NCBI GenBank assembly: GCA_027922465.2 | Contig: BQMF02000063.1 | Span: 1,116,001-1,180,000, forward strand | Direction of reading: 5' to 3' | Source: Turritopsis dohrnii | Lineage: Eukaryota > Cnidaria > Hydrozoa > Anthoathecata > Oceaniidae | Length of the DNA stretch: 64,000 nt | Shown: in pieces, positions 22,300-32,584 of the stretch | Numbering within the stretch: position 1 is the stretch's first letter | Layout: the number at the start of each line of letters is the position of its first letter | The notes under the pieces: generated by a model | The model's database searches: none | The model's input: the letters and a program-made list of their open reading frames with translations, nothing else | What the model was told of the DNA's origin: nothing | Translations under genes and position numbers: made by a program

Positions 22300-23994
22300 A
22301 TGGCATGTTCATCTACGTATTATGATGATATTAAACGCCAACATTCTGTTGATGGATCTGATGTTTATTCAATTCCTTCACATATACAATCTAAAATTCC
22401 TTGGGATGCTTTTAATTCGTGGATATCATGCTTTTGTGTAGTTACTTTTGATTTGGAACTTGGTCAAGTTATTGAAAAAATATATCCTGAGCATTATCAC
22501 TTAACCGAAGTGGAGAAGGCCAATATTTGTTATTTAGCTTTTCCTGATTCTAACACTGGTTGCATGGGTGATACGCAATTTCACTTTCGTATTCGATCCA
22601 AATTAAAATCTGATAGAAGTTCTAAACAACTTGATTATGTGTTAAAAAAGGATCGCAATCATTACTATGGTTATGTGTCCTTTCGGCAAGTCAAGGACTC
22701 ATCTATTAAGAGAGGTTACTTTCAAAAATCACTTGTATTACTGTCTCGTTTACCGTACATTAATCTTTTTCGATACCTTGTCAAGAACATTGCTCCAGAG
22801 TATTTTGAAAATGGTGATGTTGCCTTGGAAACAGTTTGTTGTCAAATTGATAAATGGGAAAATCCTTTTCCGGGAAGAACCTTGCAACTTCCAGTTATAG
22901 GAAATGTTTTGCAAATTACAATTCCTGAGAACAGACGATTTGGAAATGGAAAACGGCCATGTTTACCGACTGAGCTAAGTCCATCACCTACTGAATTTGT
23001 TAATCTTTACCAACCAAAGATTTGTGAATGTTTTAGCTCCATGTTACCACATCTTCATTTATTGTGGGAGTTGGTACTTCTGGCTGAACCACTCGCTGTC
23101 ATGGCACCATCCCCTGCAATATGTTCTGAAGGAGTACAGTCATTGGTTAGTTTAATACAACCGTTGCAATTTGTATGTGATTATCGACCTTACTTTACCA
23201 TTCATGATAGTGAATTAAAAGAATACACCACCAAAACCCAAACGCCTCCTAAAGTAATCCTTGGTGTCACGAATCCCTTCTTCGCTAAAACACTGCAACA
23301 GTGGCCACATATTATACGAATTGGAGAAATGCCTTCGTTAACTGTGATGAGAAATGGCAAACGATCGCAAGATTTAAAGCCTGGGATTTATACTAAGTAC
23401 AAGCCATGCCTAGTTCGAGATAAAGTCTTCTTCAAAATGTATCATAAGAGTGCAAATGGAACTAGACCAATTGAGGTTCAAAATACCTTGTTAGTCAATC
23501 ATATGCTTGAATTGACACAAAGTTTTATGATACCATTAGAAAGATATATTGGCAGTTTAATGCCATTGCAAAGAAGTATATCCCCATGGAAAGCGCCACC
23601 AAAACTTCGAAGATTCAATATCGAGGAATTCATCCAAACTCTACCTGCATATGGACCGCACCTTACGTCAAAATTGAAAGGGAATTGGCAAGCATTATAC
23701 CGCAAATTCTTCAAATCACCAAATTTTGAAAATTGGTTTGATCAAAAGAAAGAGGAGGTCAATATCAAGCTAGAAATCTTATACCTAGAAGCAATCTGTA
23801 AAGCTGACTTCGAAGCATGGTTGAGAGATAAAGATGAAGTAGAAATAATTGACTTATACATTCAGTTAATGGCTAAACTGAAAAAATCAAAGTGTATGTC
23901 TATGGAGATTAGGAGAAAACTTAGTGCACAGTCTCTTTATATATTAAAGGCTTTACCTAGTGATCTGCAAGTTCTCATACAAAAGAGTGTCTGA
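22300..23994 (+). CDS. DENND6: DENND6 (DENN domain protein 6), single exon, 564 residues
   Basis: DENND6A is a guanine-nucleotide exchange factor for Rab14 on recycling endosomes, and the family acts in endocytic recycling. The product is collinear with vertebrate DENND6A/B (608 residues in human DENND6A). Landmarks include CVVTFDLELGQVIEKIYPEH near residue 47 (upstream DENN), NICYLAFPDSNTGCMGDTQF, KKDRNHYYGYVSFRQVKD, RGYFQKSLVLLSRLPYI, LWELVLLAEPLAVMAPSP, RPYFTIHDSELKEYTT, VILGVTNPFFAKTLQQWPHI, LELTQSFMIPLERYIGSLMP and FKSPNFENWF. No introns interrupt the coding region, whereas the vertebrate genes have many, so intron loss or retroposition is possible. The ATG at 22300 is the first in frame; the human N-terminal disordered stretch is shorter here. 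Confidence 0.93.
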   Translation: MACSSTYYDDIKRQHSVDGSDVYSIPSHIQSKIPWDAFNSWISCFCVVTFDLELGQVIEKIYPEHYHLTEVEKANICYLAFPDSNTGCMGDTQFHFRIRSKLKSDRSSKQLDYVLKKDRNHYYGYVSFRQVKDSSIKRGYFQKSLVLLSRLPYINLFRYLVKNIAPEYFENGDVALETVCCQIDKWENPFPGRTLQLPVIGNVLQITIPENRRFGNGKRPCLPTELSPSPTEFVNLYQPKICECFSSMLPHLHLLWELVLLAEPLAVMAPSPAICSEGVQSLVSLIQPLQFVCDYRPYFTIHDSELKEYTTKTQTPPKVILGVTNPFFAKTLQQWPHIIRIGEMPSLTVMRNGKRSQDLKPGIYTKYKPCLVRDKVFFKMYHKSANGTRPIEVQNTLLVNHMLELTQSFMIPLERYIGSLMPLQRSISPWKAPPKLRRFNIEEFIQTLPAYGPHLTSKLKGNWQALYRKFFKSPNFENWFDQKKEEVNIKLEILYLEAICKADFEAWLRDKDEVEIIDLYIQLMAKLKKSKCMSMEIRRKLSAQSLYILKALPSDLQVLIQKSV

Positions 23995-25450
23995 GATTAT
24001 CGCCGTTGCTATGGCCACTTTTTATGACATTCATTATGCATCATGGATTTTACAAATCATAGACTTTTAGTTTTAAAATTGAAAACTACACATTTTACTA
24101 ATTTGGAAATTTTCTGACGATCACGAAAGTTACAAAAAAGGAAATTTTTGCTATTATTGTTCATTTAAGGATAACATATTTTAACGATATACCACATGCT
24201 TTTCCCTTAAAAATTTTATTTGCAAGTGTCATTTGGTTATTTCATGTCCAACAGTATATTGATTCAATCAAACTGCATTATTAATTTCTATATTAGAAAA
24301 GCAATTTTGTAGATGAAAATTATGTTACTTCAGACCAATATTACATTATAAAAATGATATTGAATTTAAAACAATGCAATGCTATTGAATATAAAAACAG
24401 ATGCTTGTTAAATTATAACTATAGATTTATTTTACAGCTCTTAGATTCACCTTCTGATTTGTATGTAGATTTTTAAACCTAGACATTTTTAAATGGTTTG
24501 AAGATTTTTCAGATGTTCTTCCCTCGAAACATACAAAACTAGGTGTCCATCACACATAGACAGACAGCAATGTTATTTCGTAGAATATTGCCTTTTTAGT
24601 ATAATTTAGTGGTGTATCTGGGGGGAGGGGGGAGGTTGTGTCGGATTTAGGGTTGTCCTTTTTACTAAATTCATATAAATCATTAATCTTTTTAACAAAA
24701 AATTGCATAAAATAGCTTTGTTTGCATGTTGTTGCTATGGAACGAAGTGTGTTATTGCTTTATGATTATATGTTTAGGCCCAAATATGTGAATAGCACCT
24801 GTCCTAGTTCTAACTCAGTTACACTATAATTGGGTTAAAGAGATCTCCTTAATTATACTAAAATGGAAATGTCATATGACTATGAATTGTTTTTAAACCA
24901 ATCAAATTAAAGTGACTACAACGTTGTTTTTTTTTTCAAATTCTATCTTGGCTGTTGTAAGTGTCTCTAAGGTAATTCTAATGTATTCTTGTAGTATTTA
25001 TATGTATATATTTTTTATCCGGATTTGACAATGATTCTTAGATTTCTGCCACACTTCTACGAGTAATCACTTGAAGATAGTAATCCTACATGAACAGTTT
25101 CAGATTTAAATTTCATGCAATTAATATTGTATGTTGGAACATTAATCACAACAATATTCTAAGTCTATCCTTCTGGTTTTTCATGCTCAATTCATCATTT
25201 TCTCTTTTGACAAATTGCTCTGAGTAAAGTTATTCTCATGAATGCATTATGGACTATGGAGCATTTATCAAAGGTTTCTTTTATGTATTGTTATCAGAAA
25301 TAACTATCTGTATCTTTTTTTTCTTGCTAACTTTTTTCATGCCAATTTCTTGTGTATAAGCAAAACAGATGTTTTACTATTTTGTGGTTTCTTTTAATGA
25401 AACCTTCTGTTCCCAGTCTATGATGGAGAGTGTAGAAATGCGTTTTTTTC
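23995..25450. other. 3' flank of DENND6 and spacer
   Basis: AT-rich sequence with a G-rich patch near 24610-24645. It probably holds the DENND6 3' UTR. No gene or repeat was recognised. Confidence 0.5.
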
Positions 25451-25452
25451 TA

Positions 25453-25604
25453 TAGTGGAGTCTCTCAAATCCGAACCTCTATAATTCGAACAAATTACCC
25501 TTAATCTATCATTTCCTTGTAAATGAACTTCAATATCTTGAACTTTCCATTAATCCAACCATTTATTTGGTCTCTTCAATGTTCGAATTACAGAGAGTCT
25601 ACAG
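25453..25604. mobile_element. pogo/Tigger-like MITE, 152 bp
   Basis: The left end GGAGTCTCTCAAATCCGAAC and the right end GTTCGAATTACAGAGAGTCT are imperfect inverted repeats with TTCGAAC-type cores. TA dinucleotides flank it (25451-25452 and 25605-25606). This is the shape of non-autonomous pogo-group elements. It lies just upstream of PPIL6. Confidence 0.6.
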
Positions 25605-25714
25605 TATAAAGTTTCTGGTACTTTGACACCTGATGTAATTCTCATTAATTATTTTCTTTATTGGTACTTTTTTTCCATTCACAGTGTGATAGCACACCAT
25701 CAGTCAAAATTAAC

Positions 25715-27919
25715 ATGGCACCTGCAAAACAATTAATACATATTTATGGGTTAATCAAAGAACCAGAATTTTTCCAAGCTAAAGTTACAGCTGAGGTAAG
25801 TTCCGAATGTTGAAAATTAGGTCATTTATTTATCACACCTTGAATGTGTCTCTCCACACATTTCCACACATGCTCCACACGTACAGCATGTCATTAATTT
25901 CTTTCCTGCAAAATATTATGATGTATATACAAATACAACCAATATATACAAATAATTTAGAAATGAGGTTTGATGTGTTTTTTTTTTAATCATCATATTT
26001 TCTCATATTTTTTTTATTTTCTCCTGCCATACCATAGGTGTGATTTTACCTGTGGCTTTGACTGTGGACTTTGAATGCGTCGTGTGTCACGTATACACAG
26101 ATATTTTGTGTCAAACCAATTGTTTCTATAGTATTTTGGTGCGTAAAATCCAAATCTAATATCCATTGGACTTTTTTTACACAGGGTCTCATGCAGAAGT
26201 ATTCCGACATTTTTGAAGAGCCGAAGTGTGTCGGTATGATCGAAAACAACTGGCTACATTTCTTAGAAGAAGCTAAACAGGTATGTTTATCATGCTTGTC
26301 ATGGAAAAATAAATTCATTTTAATACTAACAATGACGAAACATAATTATTTAGAAATATGGTGGAAAACTGTGGTCCTATCAACATACAACGCTGGTGTT
26401 GTTAGATGATAAAGTTTTAGGTTCTGCAGAGGAATTTCTGAAATGGTCAACTACTGAACATGACTTCCAAGACTTTCGGTAACTCATTATGTTGCAGGAT
26501 ATCAAATCAGTTAATTGTGTATTTTGATCATAATAAACTGTTAAACGCTTGTTTCCCAGCAGGCAAAATCGTCAAAAAATCACTGCCACTGAGAGCATTT
26601 TTATTGAAATTGTGTGTGTATTTCTTTAGAAATGCACTCCTTTGCAGAGATTTTTCAACAAATTTGCCCACTGGGTTTCTTATTCTTATTTTCTGACGTA
26701 ATAATGTCCAAGTAACATATGTCTCTTTCAGGCCTTTACCGCTTTTTCATGCATTAGCGAAGCAAGAATACAAGGAGCATTTACTGAATACCAAGGTAAA
26801 TTATATTGAATTGTGTGTGATGTTAAGTGAATTATATGGAATTATATAGAATTATATGGAATTATATGTGATTTATTTTCATCGTACTAATCACCTCATA
26901 TCATCTGTGTCATTTTTTAGCACGAGTTCGTTTTTATGGACATAAGTATTGGTAAAGGAAAACCTGGAAGATTATTGATCCAGGTATATTCCTTGTTGAG
27001 GATCTGCATTAATTCTAATCCTACCCTCTACATTTTTTTCTAACATACTTGTTCATTTCCTAGTTGTTTAATGATATGCTGCCGAAGACGTGCGAGAATT
27101 TTAAGCAGTTAAGTATAGGGGATAAAGAAGAGAAGGAAAGTCACCAACCAGCGATAAAATTGTCTTATAAGAACACAGTTTTTCATCGAATCGTGAAGAA
27201 TGGATGGATACAGGGAGGAGGTGAGCCAAGTTTACTTCTCCAGATCTTTAAAAAAATTTTTCCCTTTATTTCCTTATGAAATATATCTGGGGTTTTTATA
27301 TTTTCCAGATATTGTCCATGGTAAAGGAAATGATGGTTGGTCTATCTATGGAGAAACATTTGAAGGTGCATTGTTTTACAGGCATATGAAAGCATCCCAG
27401 TGGGAAACATTTCTGAATCTGTATCAATTAATTTTATTTTCGATATTTCAGATGAAAACTACTCAGTCAAACATGACAGGCGAGGGATTGTTGGTATGGC
27501 GAACAAGGGCAGGCATAGCAATGCATCGCAATTTTATATCACATTGCAAAAAACGCCGTGGATGGATTGCCAGTATGTTGCTATTGGGTGAGAATTTCAT
27601 TCTCCTTCTGAGAAAGGATAAACTTTAAAGAAACTTTTTGTCGGAAAATCTTATTGAATCTTTAAGAAAATCGATTAGAGTTTGAAATTCGAATGAAAAA
27701 TAGTAGAAAATGGTGTGATACTACGAGGCTAGGCTTGGATTATTGGTTGTCGTCTCGACTTCTTTCAATCTGAAAGTTTTTGTTTAATTTAGGGAGGTCA
27801 TAGAAGGCTACCATGTTCTAGACCAAATCGAGATGGTTGAAACATACAATGAAAGGCCTTTGCAAGATTGCGTCATAACAAAATGTGGGGTGTTTGATGT
27901 GAAAAGTCTGTACACATAG
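25715..27919 (+). CDS. PPIL6: PPIL6, cyclophilin-type protein, 9 exons, 301 residues
   Basis: Probable peptidyl-prolyl cis-trans isomerase-like 6. Exons: 25715-25795, 26185-26280, 26354-26478, 26732-26795, 26921-26983, 27064-27220, 27309-27365, 27452-27587, 27793-27919. Phases agree and give 301 residues (human 311). The N-terminal half aligns with the PPIL6-specific region. The cyclophilin domain starts at HEFVFMDISIGKGKPGRLLI and includes PKTCENF, FHRIVKNGWIQGGD, VGMANKGRHSNASQFYITL and TPWMDCQYVAIG. Against cyclophilin A, the catalytic Arg and Gln are kept and the Trp of the cyclosporin site is present, but the His of the active site is Tyr and the Phe after FHRI.. is Trp, so isomerase activity is uncertain. 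A splice acceptor (TTCACAG) 31 bases before the ATG implies an upstream non-coding exon or a trans-spliced leader. Confidence 0.93.
26557..26673 (+). mobile_element. 118-bp foldback MITE, copy 5
   Basis: Starts CAGCAGGCAAAATCGTC and ends AAATTTGCCCACTG, with the internal arms of the family. It lies in a PPIL6 intron between exons 26354-26478 and 26732-26795. Confidence 0.85.
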
Positions 27920-28356
27920 AGTGAACGTCATCTGCAGTGGTTATGTACCAGATCACCAAAATATCTGCTGGTTTTTCGCCACATTGATCATCAAGTGTTT
28001 TTTTTTAACTGAATTTATTTTTCACTTTTGTAAATTTGAGTTTGTAAATGATGCTTAAGTTAAACGTGTCCATATTACTAGAGTTTAATATTATGGTGGT
28101 TTTGTATTATATGAAATTTTTACGCCGTTTCTGAATCGATGTATATTGTTGTGATGAGTAATATATTATGGTATTTATTCCATTTCATTTTATGTCATTC
28201 ATACTGTCACATTTGTCGTCTGTGTTGACGTCTATGACGCTCAATCAGTTTGTTTTTCTTCTGATTAGGATTCGAAGGTGTACCTAACGGAAACTTCATT
28301 TCCTTTAAAGACGTTTTTTTTTAAATTGACTTAGTAGTTCAGAGAACATTTGTGGT

Positions 28357-29551
28357 ATGGCTGTTCTACCATTTGGATTGTGGGATGTTGGTGAATCTTT
28401 TAACGAGGCGATAGATTTTGAAGAAGAAGAACACGATCAGTACGAAGTGGAGGATATCACCAAAAGAACACAGTTCACATTTATAAATCATTCTACAACC
28501 CGGTAAACCATCTGCTTTTTTTTAAATACAATTTTCTGGTGGAGATAAGACAAGCCTAATTTGTTTATATCATTTTGGTTTCCAGGTTATCTGGAGAAAC
28601 GTTTGTGCTTGCTTGCGATAACGCCGCCAATGCCGCCCTTGAAACATACTTTAACCTTCCGGAAACGCCCGTGGCGGAAGTTTGCGTATGTACGTCAGAT
28701 ACTACCCCGTCATCGAAAGAACGAAAACAGACATGTTATATATACGAATCGTCGAATCACTTGCTCTGCTCTTGTAAATTATCGATTCCTTCGCAAGATA
28801 GCTCGTTGTGGGTCGAAGAGGTAAAAGCTGATCTTGTCAAGGTGGATAGTTGTCAAGGAGATTAGTTGTCAAGGAGATTAGTTGTCAAGGAGATTAGTGT
28901 TGTCAAGAGAATTCTTGTTGTCTGTTGCTTAAGAGTGTTGTTTACATATACGCTTGTGTAAATTTTCCAGGTGCTTAAATTCATTGATGTAAAGAACGTT
29001 TGCATTTTATCAGCATCATCGAAAAGTACCTTTCAAGGTTGTGATGAAGTCAAAGCTTCTGATATGGATGTTCTGAGATACTTGAAATCGTCAACCTGTC
29101 ACATCAAATCAACCAATGTACAGGAACTTGAACATGGAAATATGGTGCAAAATCTACCCGCAGCAGGTAATCTCATCAACATAATTTCAATATCAATATA
29201 TATTTGTTCTTTCATCCTCACTTCATGGTTTCATTTCAGTGTTGTCATTTTGTGAGTTTAAGCACGTACCGGCCATGTTATATGTGAATTTAACGGCTTC
29301 TCATTACATTGACACGTTTTCATTGAAAGCATACCAACAAGCGTTCAACGATGAACTTTTGAAATCCATACCCAAAGTTAGTCTATTATTTCTTTCTTTT
29401 TCCCATTTATATTTTTTTTTTATTTATTTTTTTTATATTAATTGCTGTGGTTTTTTTTGTGGTTATTTTCCAGGCGTCATCGCAAACCATATCCCACCGT
29501 TTAAAAATGTTTGCAGGTATTGGTGTGGCCGACAAGAACCTGTATATCTAA
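28357..29551 (+). CDS. PSMG1: PSMG1 (proteasome assembly chaperone 1, PAC1), 5 exons, 263 residues
   Basis: PSMG1 pairs with PSMG2 to help assemble the proteasome alpha ring. Exons: 28357-28502, 28586-28820, 28971-29166, 29240-29376, 29474-29551. Phases agree and give 263 residues (human 288). Collinear features are an acidic N-terminus (FEEEEHDQYEVEDI), FVLACDNAANAALETYF, VEEVLKFIDVKNVCILSA, VQNLPAAVLSFCEFKHVPAM and the tail VADKNLYI. The last three residues, Leu-Tyr-Ile, fit the HbYX motif with which the yeast PAC1 and PAC2 counterparts dock into alpha-ring pockets. The gene starts 438 bases after the PPIL6 stop on the same strand. Confidence 0.88.
28848..28912. repeat. 16-bp tandem repeat in a PSMG1 intron
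   Basis: The unit AGTTGTCAAGGAGATT is repeated three times with a degenerate fourth copy. It lies in the PSMG1 intron after exon 28586-28820. Confidence 0.8.
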
Positions 29552-29683
29552 CCAGCCTACTTATGAACTGCGATATGTGCTACTTTCGAACTGCGATATG
29601 TGCTACTTTCAAACTGCTATTTGATAGGACGGGGAAATAACAATCTCACTTATACCCATGATGACGTCATCGAATTACCTTTA

Positions 29684-29689
29684 AATAAA
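29684..29689 (+). terminator. Possible polyadenylation signal of PSMG1
   Basis: AATAAA 133 bases after the PSMG1 stop codon, on the gene strand, followed by a mostly non-coding AT-rich stretch. Confidence 0.5.
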
Positions 29690-30020
29690 TGTACAAAAGG
29701 AATAGGCTTTGTTCTAAGTTGATATTTCGGCACGCTATCTAACCCCGTGTCTCGTTTTGATGTGATCATTTCATCAAAGTTATCAAAAATTGTCCCCTGC
29801 CAGCGAGTAAATAAAGATGTGAATAAAATGCAAGCCAACGATGTATTTTATACATTATTTTGGCGGGACAAATAGGGAGATGAAAGAGTGATAGTGAGGA
29901 ATGATTGAGCATGTATTTTCTTAACTTTCAAACACGCATTATGATGAGTGTTTACCACGTATTCACGTCTCATGATTTCTGCTAGCGCGATTGAATATAA
30001 ATTCCTTCCACCGATAAATA

Positions 30021-30166
30021 CCGTAATCTCTTGAAAAAGTGCCTGGCGCTCATTTAAGTTTTGGCTTTCGAGAAGGGGCGCTTATTCGAAAGGGGTGCTT
30101 ATAAAATTATTTACTCAAAAAAAGCGGGCGCTTATTCAAGAGGGACCCTTTTTCAAGCGAGTGCGG
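30021..30166. mobile_element. TA-flanked inverted-repeat element with GGGCGCTTATTC motifs
   Basis: The left end CCGTAATCTCTTGAAAAAG faces the right end CTTTTTCAAGCGAGTGCGG, and both abut TA. Inside, a GGGCGCTTATTC motif is repeated. It is non-coding; the inverted repeat is imperfect. Confidence 0.5.
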
Positions 30167-30247
30167 TAATATCACTTTTAAACTAACGCATCAATGTGGA
30201 AATGTTTTTCATTGATTCTGGACTTTCATTGGGGTTCGTGTGGTGGA

Positions 30248-30430
30248 TTGATGGTGGAGATGAGTTAGTAACTCGACTTTATTTATTTGAAAAAGTAATT
30301 TCGAGTTAGTAACTCAAGTTAAGCGAGAAATATATTTTCGAGTTAATAACTCGAAGTGAAATCGAAATACGTGATTATGACGTCATAACCTGTAAATCGA
30401 CTTTGTAACTCGATTTTACAACTCGGGTTT
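30248..30430. repeat. Clustered palindromic GAGTTANTAACTC motifs
   Basis: The self-complementary motif GAGTTAGTAACTC or GAGTTAATAACTC occurs at about 30261, 30303 and 30339, with GTAACTCG and ACAACTCG variants to 30430. It can form local hairpins. It may be part of a foldback element; the ends are not clear. Confidence 0.5.
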
Positions 30431-31080
30431 TTCGGGTCTCCATAGAAATACGTAAATCCATGCTCCGTCTGAACAACCAATTCCTACATCATCTAAGCAA
30501 GAGTTCATGTAAGAGTGGAAAAACAAAAGATTTGGCTGCTCGTTATGTCAATGGATAGTATATGAGCGCAGAGATTTCGTCGCTTATAACACTGAGCTAG
30601 TGGTTCGTATTTCATGTAGCTATTTGACATGTGTATTTGAACTGCTTACAAGTGGTTGTTTTTTTTGTTTTTTTTTTTGCGTCGTCCGTATATCAAAAAG
30701 TCAAGAAGCCCTGGGAACGAGGTTGGCTTTTTTTGCAATTTCTTTTCTACCTTATTTTCTGCCAATTTCTAAAAGTTCTTCTCCCTGATGATTGTATAGA
30801 TGCTCGAGTCTTGGATCTCAACTCATTCTTCTTACGCAAGTGCCACTGACTCGTGGAACCTCAGGGCGACTGATATTCCCGCCCCTTTCTATACTCTTGG
30901 TTATATATTAGTACGATTAATCAGTTCAAATTAGTCTGAGCGGATATTGCTACATCGTTGTGCTTCATTCAGTTTTTTCATTTCAAAACCGGAGGTGCTT
31001 TTCTAGAGCTATACTCGTTGATGTATCTGTACAAGAAAAGAACTGTATGGTCGATTCTGCATCCATTATTGCAACGAACC

Positions 31081-31197
31081 CAGTCGGTACATTTGTTGAA
31101 AAGCCTCTGCGAAGGAGTACATTTCTATAGGAATATACACACAGTTTCAATAAAAATGCTCTTCATCGCAATGACTTTTTGACGATTTTGCCCACTG
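31081..31197 (-). mobile_element. 118-bp foldback MITE, copy 6
   Basis: Reverse orientation, ending GACGATTTTGCCCACTG. The left terminus CAGTCGGTACATTTGTTG is mutated. It is intergenic. Confidence 0.8.
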
Positions 31198-31979
31198 GGG
31201 ATGTTTCTAATTTGTTATGAAAGCGTTATAAGACGGCATTAGAATCCGATTGTGACGTTAACCGACACAGCGCCATGCGAAACGCCCATAGCTCAATTAC
31301 AAATGGAAAAGAGAAATAGAATGCTTACAACGAGAGAGTACGGTGCGTGTTGAATTGCAAAGGAACTACTTGGTGAGCTCCCTGATGAAAAGAGAAATCA
31401 AAAAATTGAAAATATCGCAAAGTGTTTGTTCCAAAAACCATCGCCTATTCTCGTGAAATGAATCACTTTGTGCTGAGTTTGAAAGATGTGGTGTTCAAAC
31501 CAGCTGATAACGTCACTATCAAAACTCTTATGGAAATCAAATTCATGCCAAAACGTGAAAGCACCACGTAGTCACAAGACGTTGGTGAAAATCGATAATC
31601 TGCTACGTATGTTTTTTTCAGTTTTGGAATGAAATGATTCAGTTCTCGGCTTGTTCTTACCAGCTGTTTAAGCCAGTCTCACACTTCCCTGCAACTCTGT
31701 AAAAAACAAGAATATTATTCATAGTGAAGCTTTTTGGAAAGGAAAACAGGAACAACAGCAAATAGCATTTAATATGATTATTAATTTTTTCTTTATTTAT
31801 AAATTTACAAAGCTTTCGGAGGTTCATCTTCTTCCATCATGATCACGTATATATAAAATTGTTTTTGTCGAGTTATAGGTAAAAAAAAGAGGAAATATGT
31901 TGTCGAGAGGACATAAACTAAAAGGTTGCCAAAAAATAAACTTTCAAAAAGAAAACTAATCAAAAAATTATCAAAGTAC

Positions 31980-32173
31980 CTTATCGGGGATAAATTCGTC
32001 GGGGAAAATTTACGTCGGGGAAAATTTTTCGTCGGGGAAAATTTCGTCATTTTGCAAAATTTTACTAATAGTAATACTTCCTTATAAATTTCACTTTTTA
32101 AAGATTTTCGTCGGGGAAAATTTTCGTCACGAAGCAAAAATTTCGTCACTTTTCCCCGACGAAATTATCCCTA
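31980..32173. mobile_element. Inverted-repeat element with repeated TCGTCGGGGAAAAT motifs
   Basis: The left arm has CGTCGGGGAAAAT three times; the right arm ends CACTTTTCCCCGACGAAATT, its complement. The outer ends GGGGATAAATTCGTC and GACGAAATTATCCC are inverted. The core AAAATTTTCGTCAC parallels the core of the element at 425-545. It is non-coding. Confidence 0.6.
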
Positions 32174-32199
32174 ATTCAAAATAATTCAAGCGGTATACT

Positions 32200-32584
32200 T
32201 TACGGGGAGAAAGTTTCGCGAAAAAAAACCCCGCGAAATTTTAGGGATTTATTTTCGCAAATGAGTGACTAAATCTATTTCGCGTAAAATAATCTTTCGC
32301 GTTCAACTGGAAAAGTGAATTTCGCGTGGGATTAGCTTTCGTGATTTTCGATTTTTGTGCAATTTTTTTCTCTAAATATTTTGAAATTTTGACAGATAAG
32401 ACAGGTCGAAAGAAAAACACGTGAAAGTGGGTTTTTGTTTTTTTTCTTCAATTTCACTTTGGCGAATCGGCTTCCTGGGCCATTTCGTGTGGGATAAACT
32501 TTCGCGAATCCTCAAGTCAGCCCTTTTCGCGGGGACTTACTTTCCCGAAAATGACCAAAAAACTCGAAACTTTCTCCCCGTGAA
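32200..32584. mobile_element. MITE with TTYACGGGGAGAAAGTTTCG ends, about 385 bp
   Basis: The left end TTACGGGGAGAAAGTTTCG and the right end CGAAACTTTCTCCCCGTGAA are near-perfect inverted repeats of about 19 bases. The interior has several TTTCGCG motifs. No open frame is present and the target duplication was not fixed. Confidence 0.7.

Noticed and set aside
26071..26409. Open frame of 112 codons in PPIL6
   Set aside because: It contains the real exon 26185-26280 but extends through introns on both sides.
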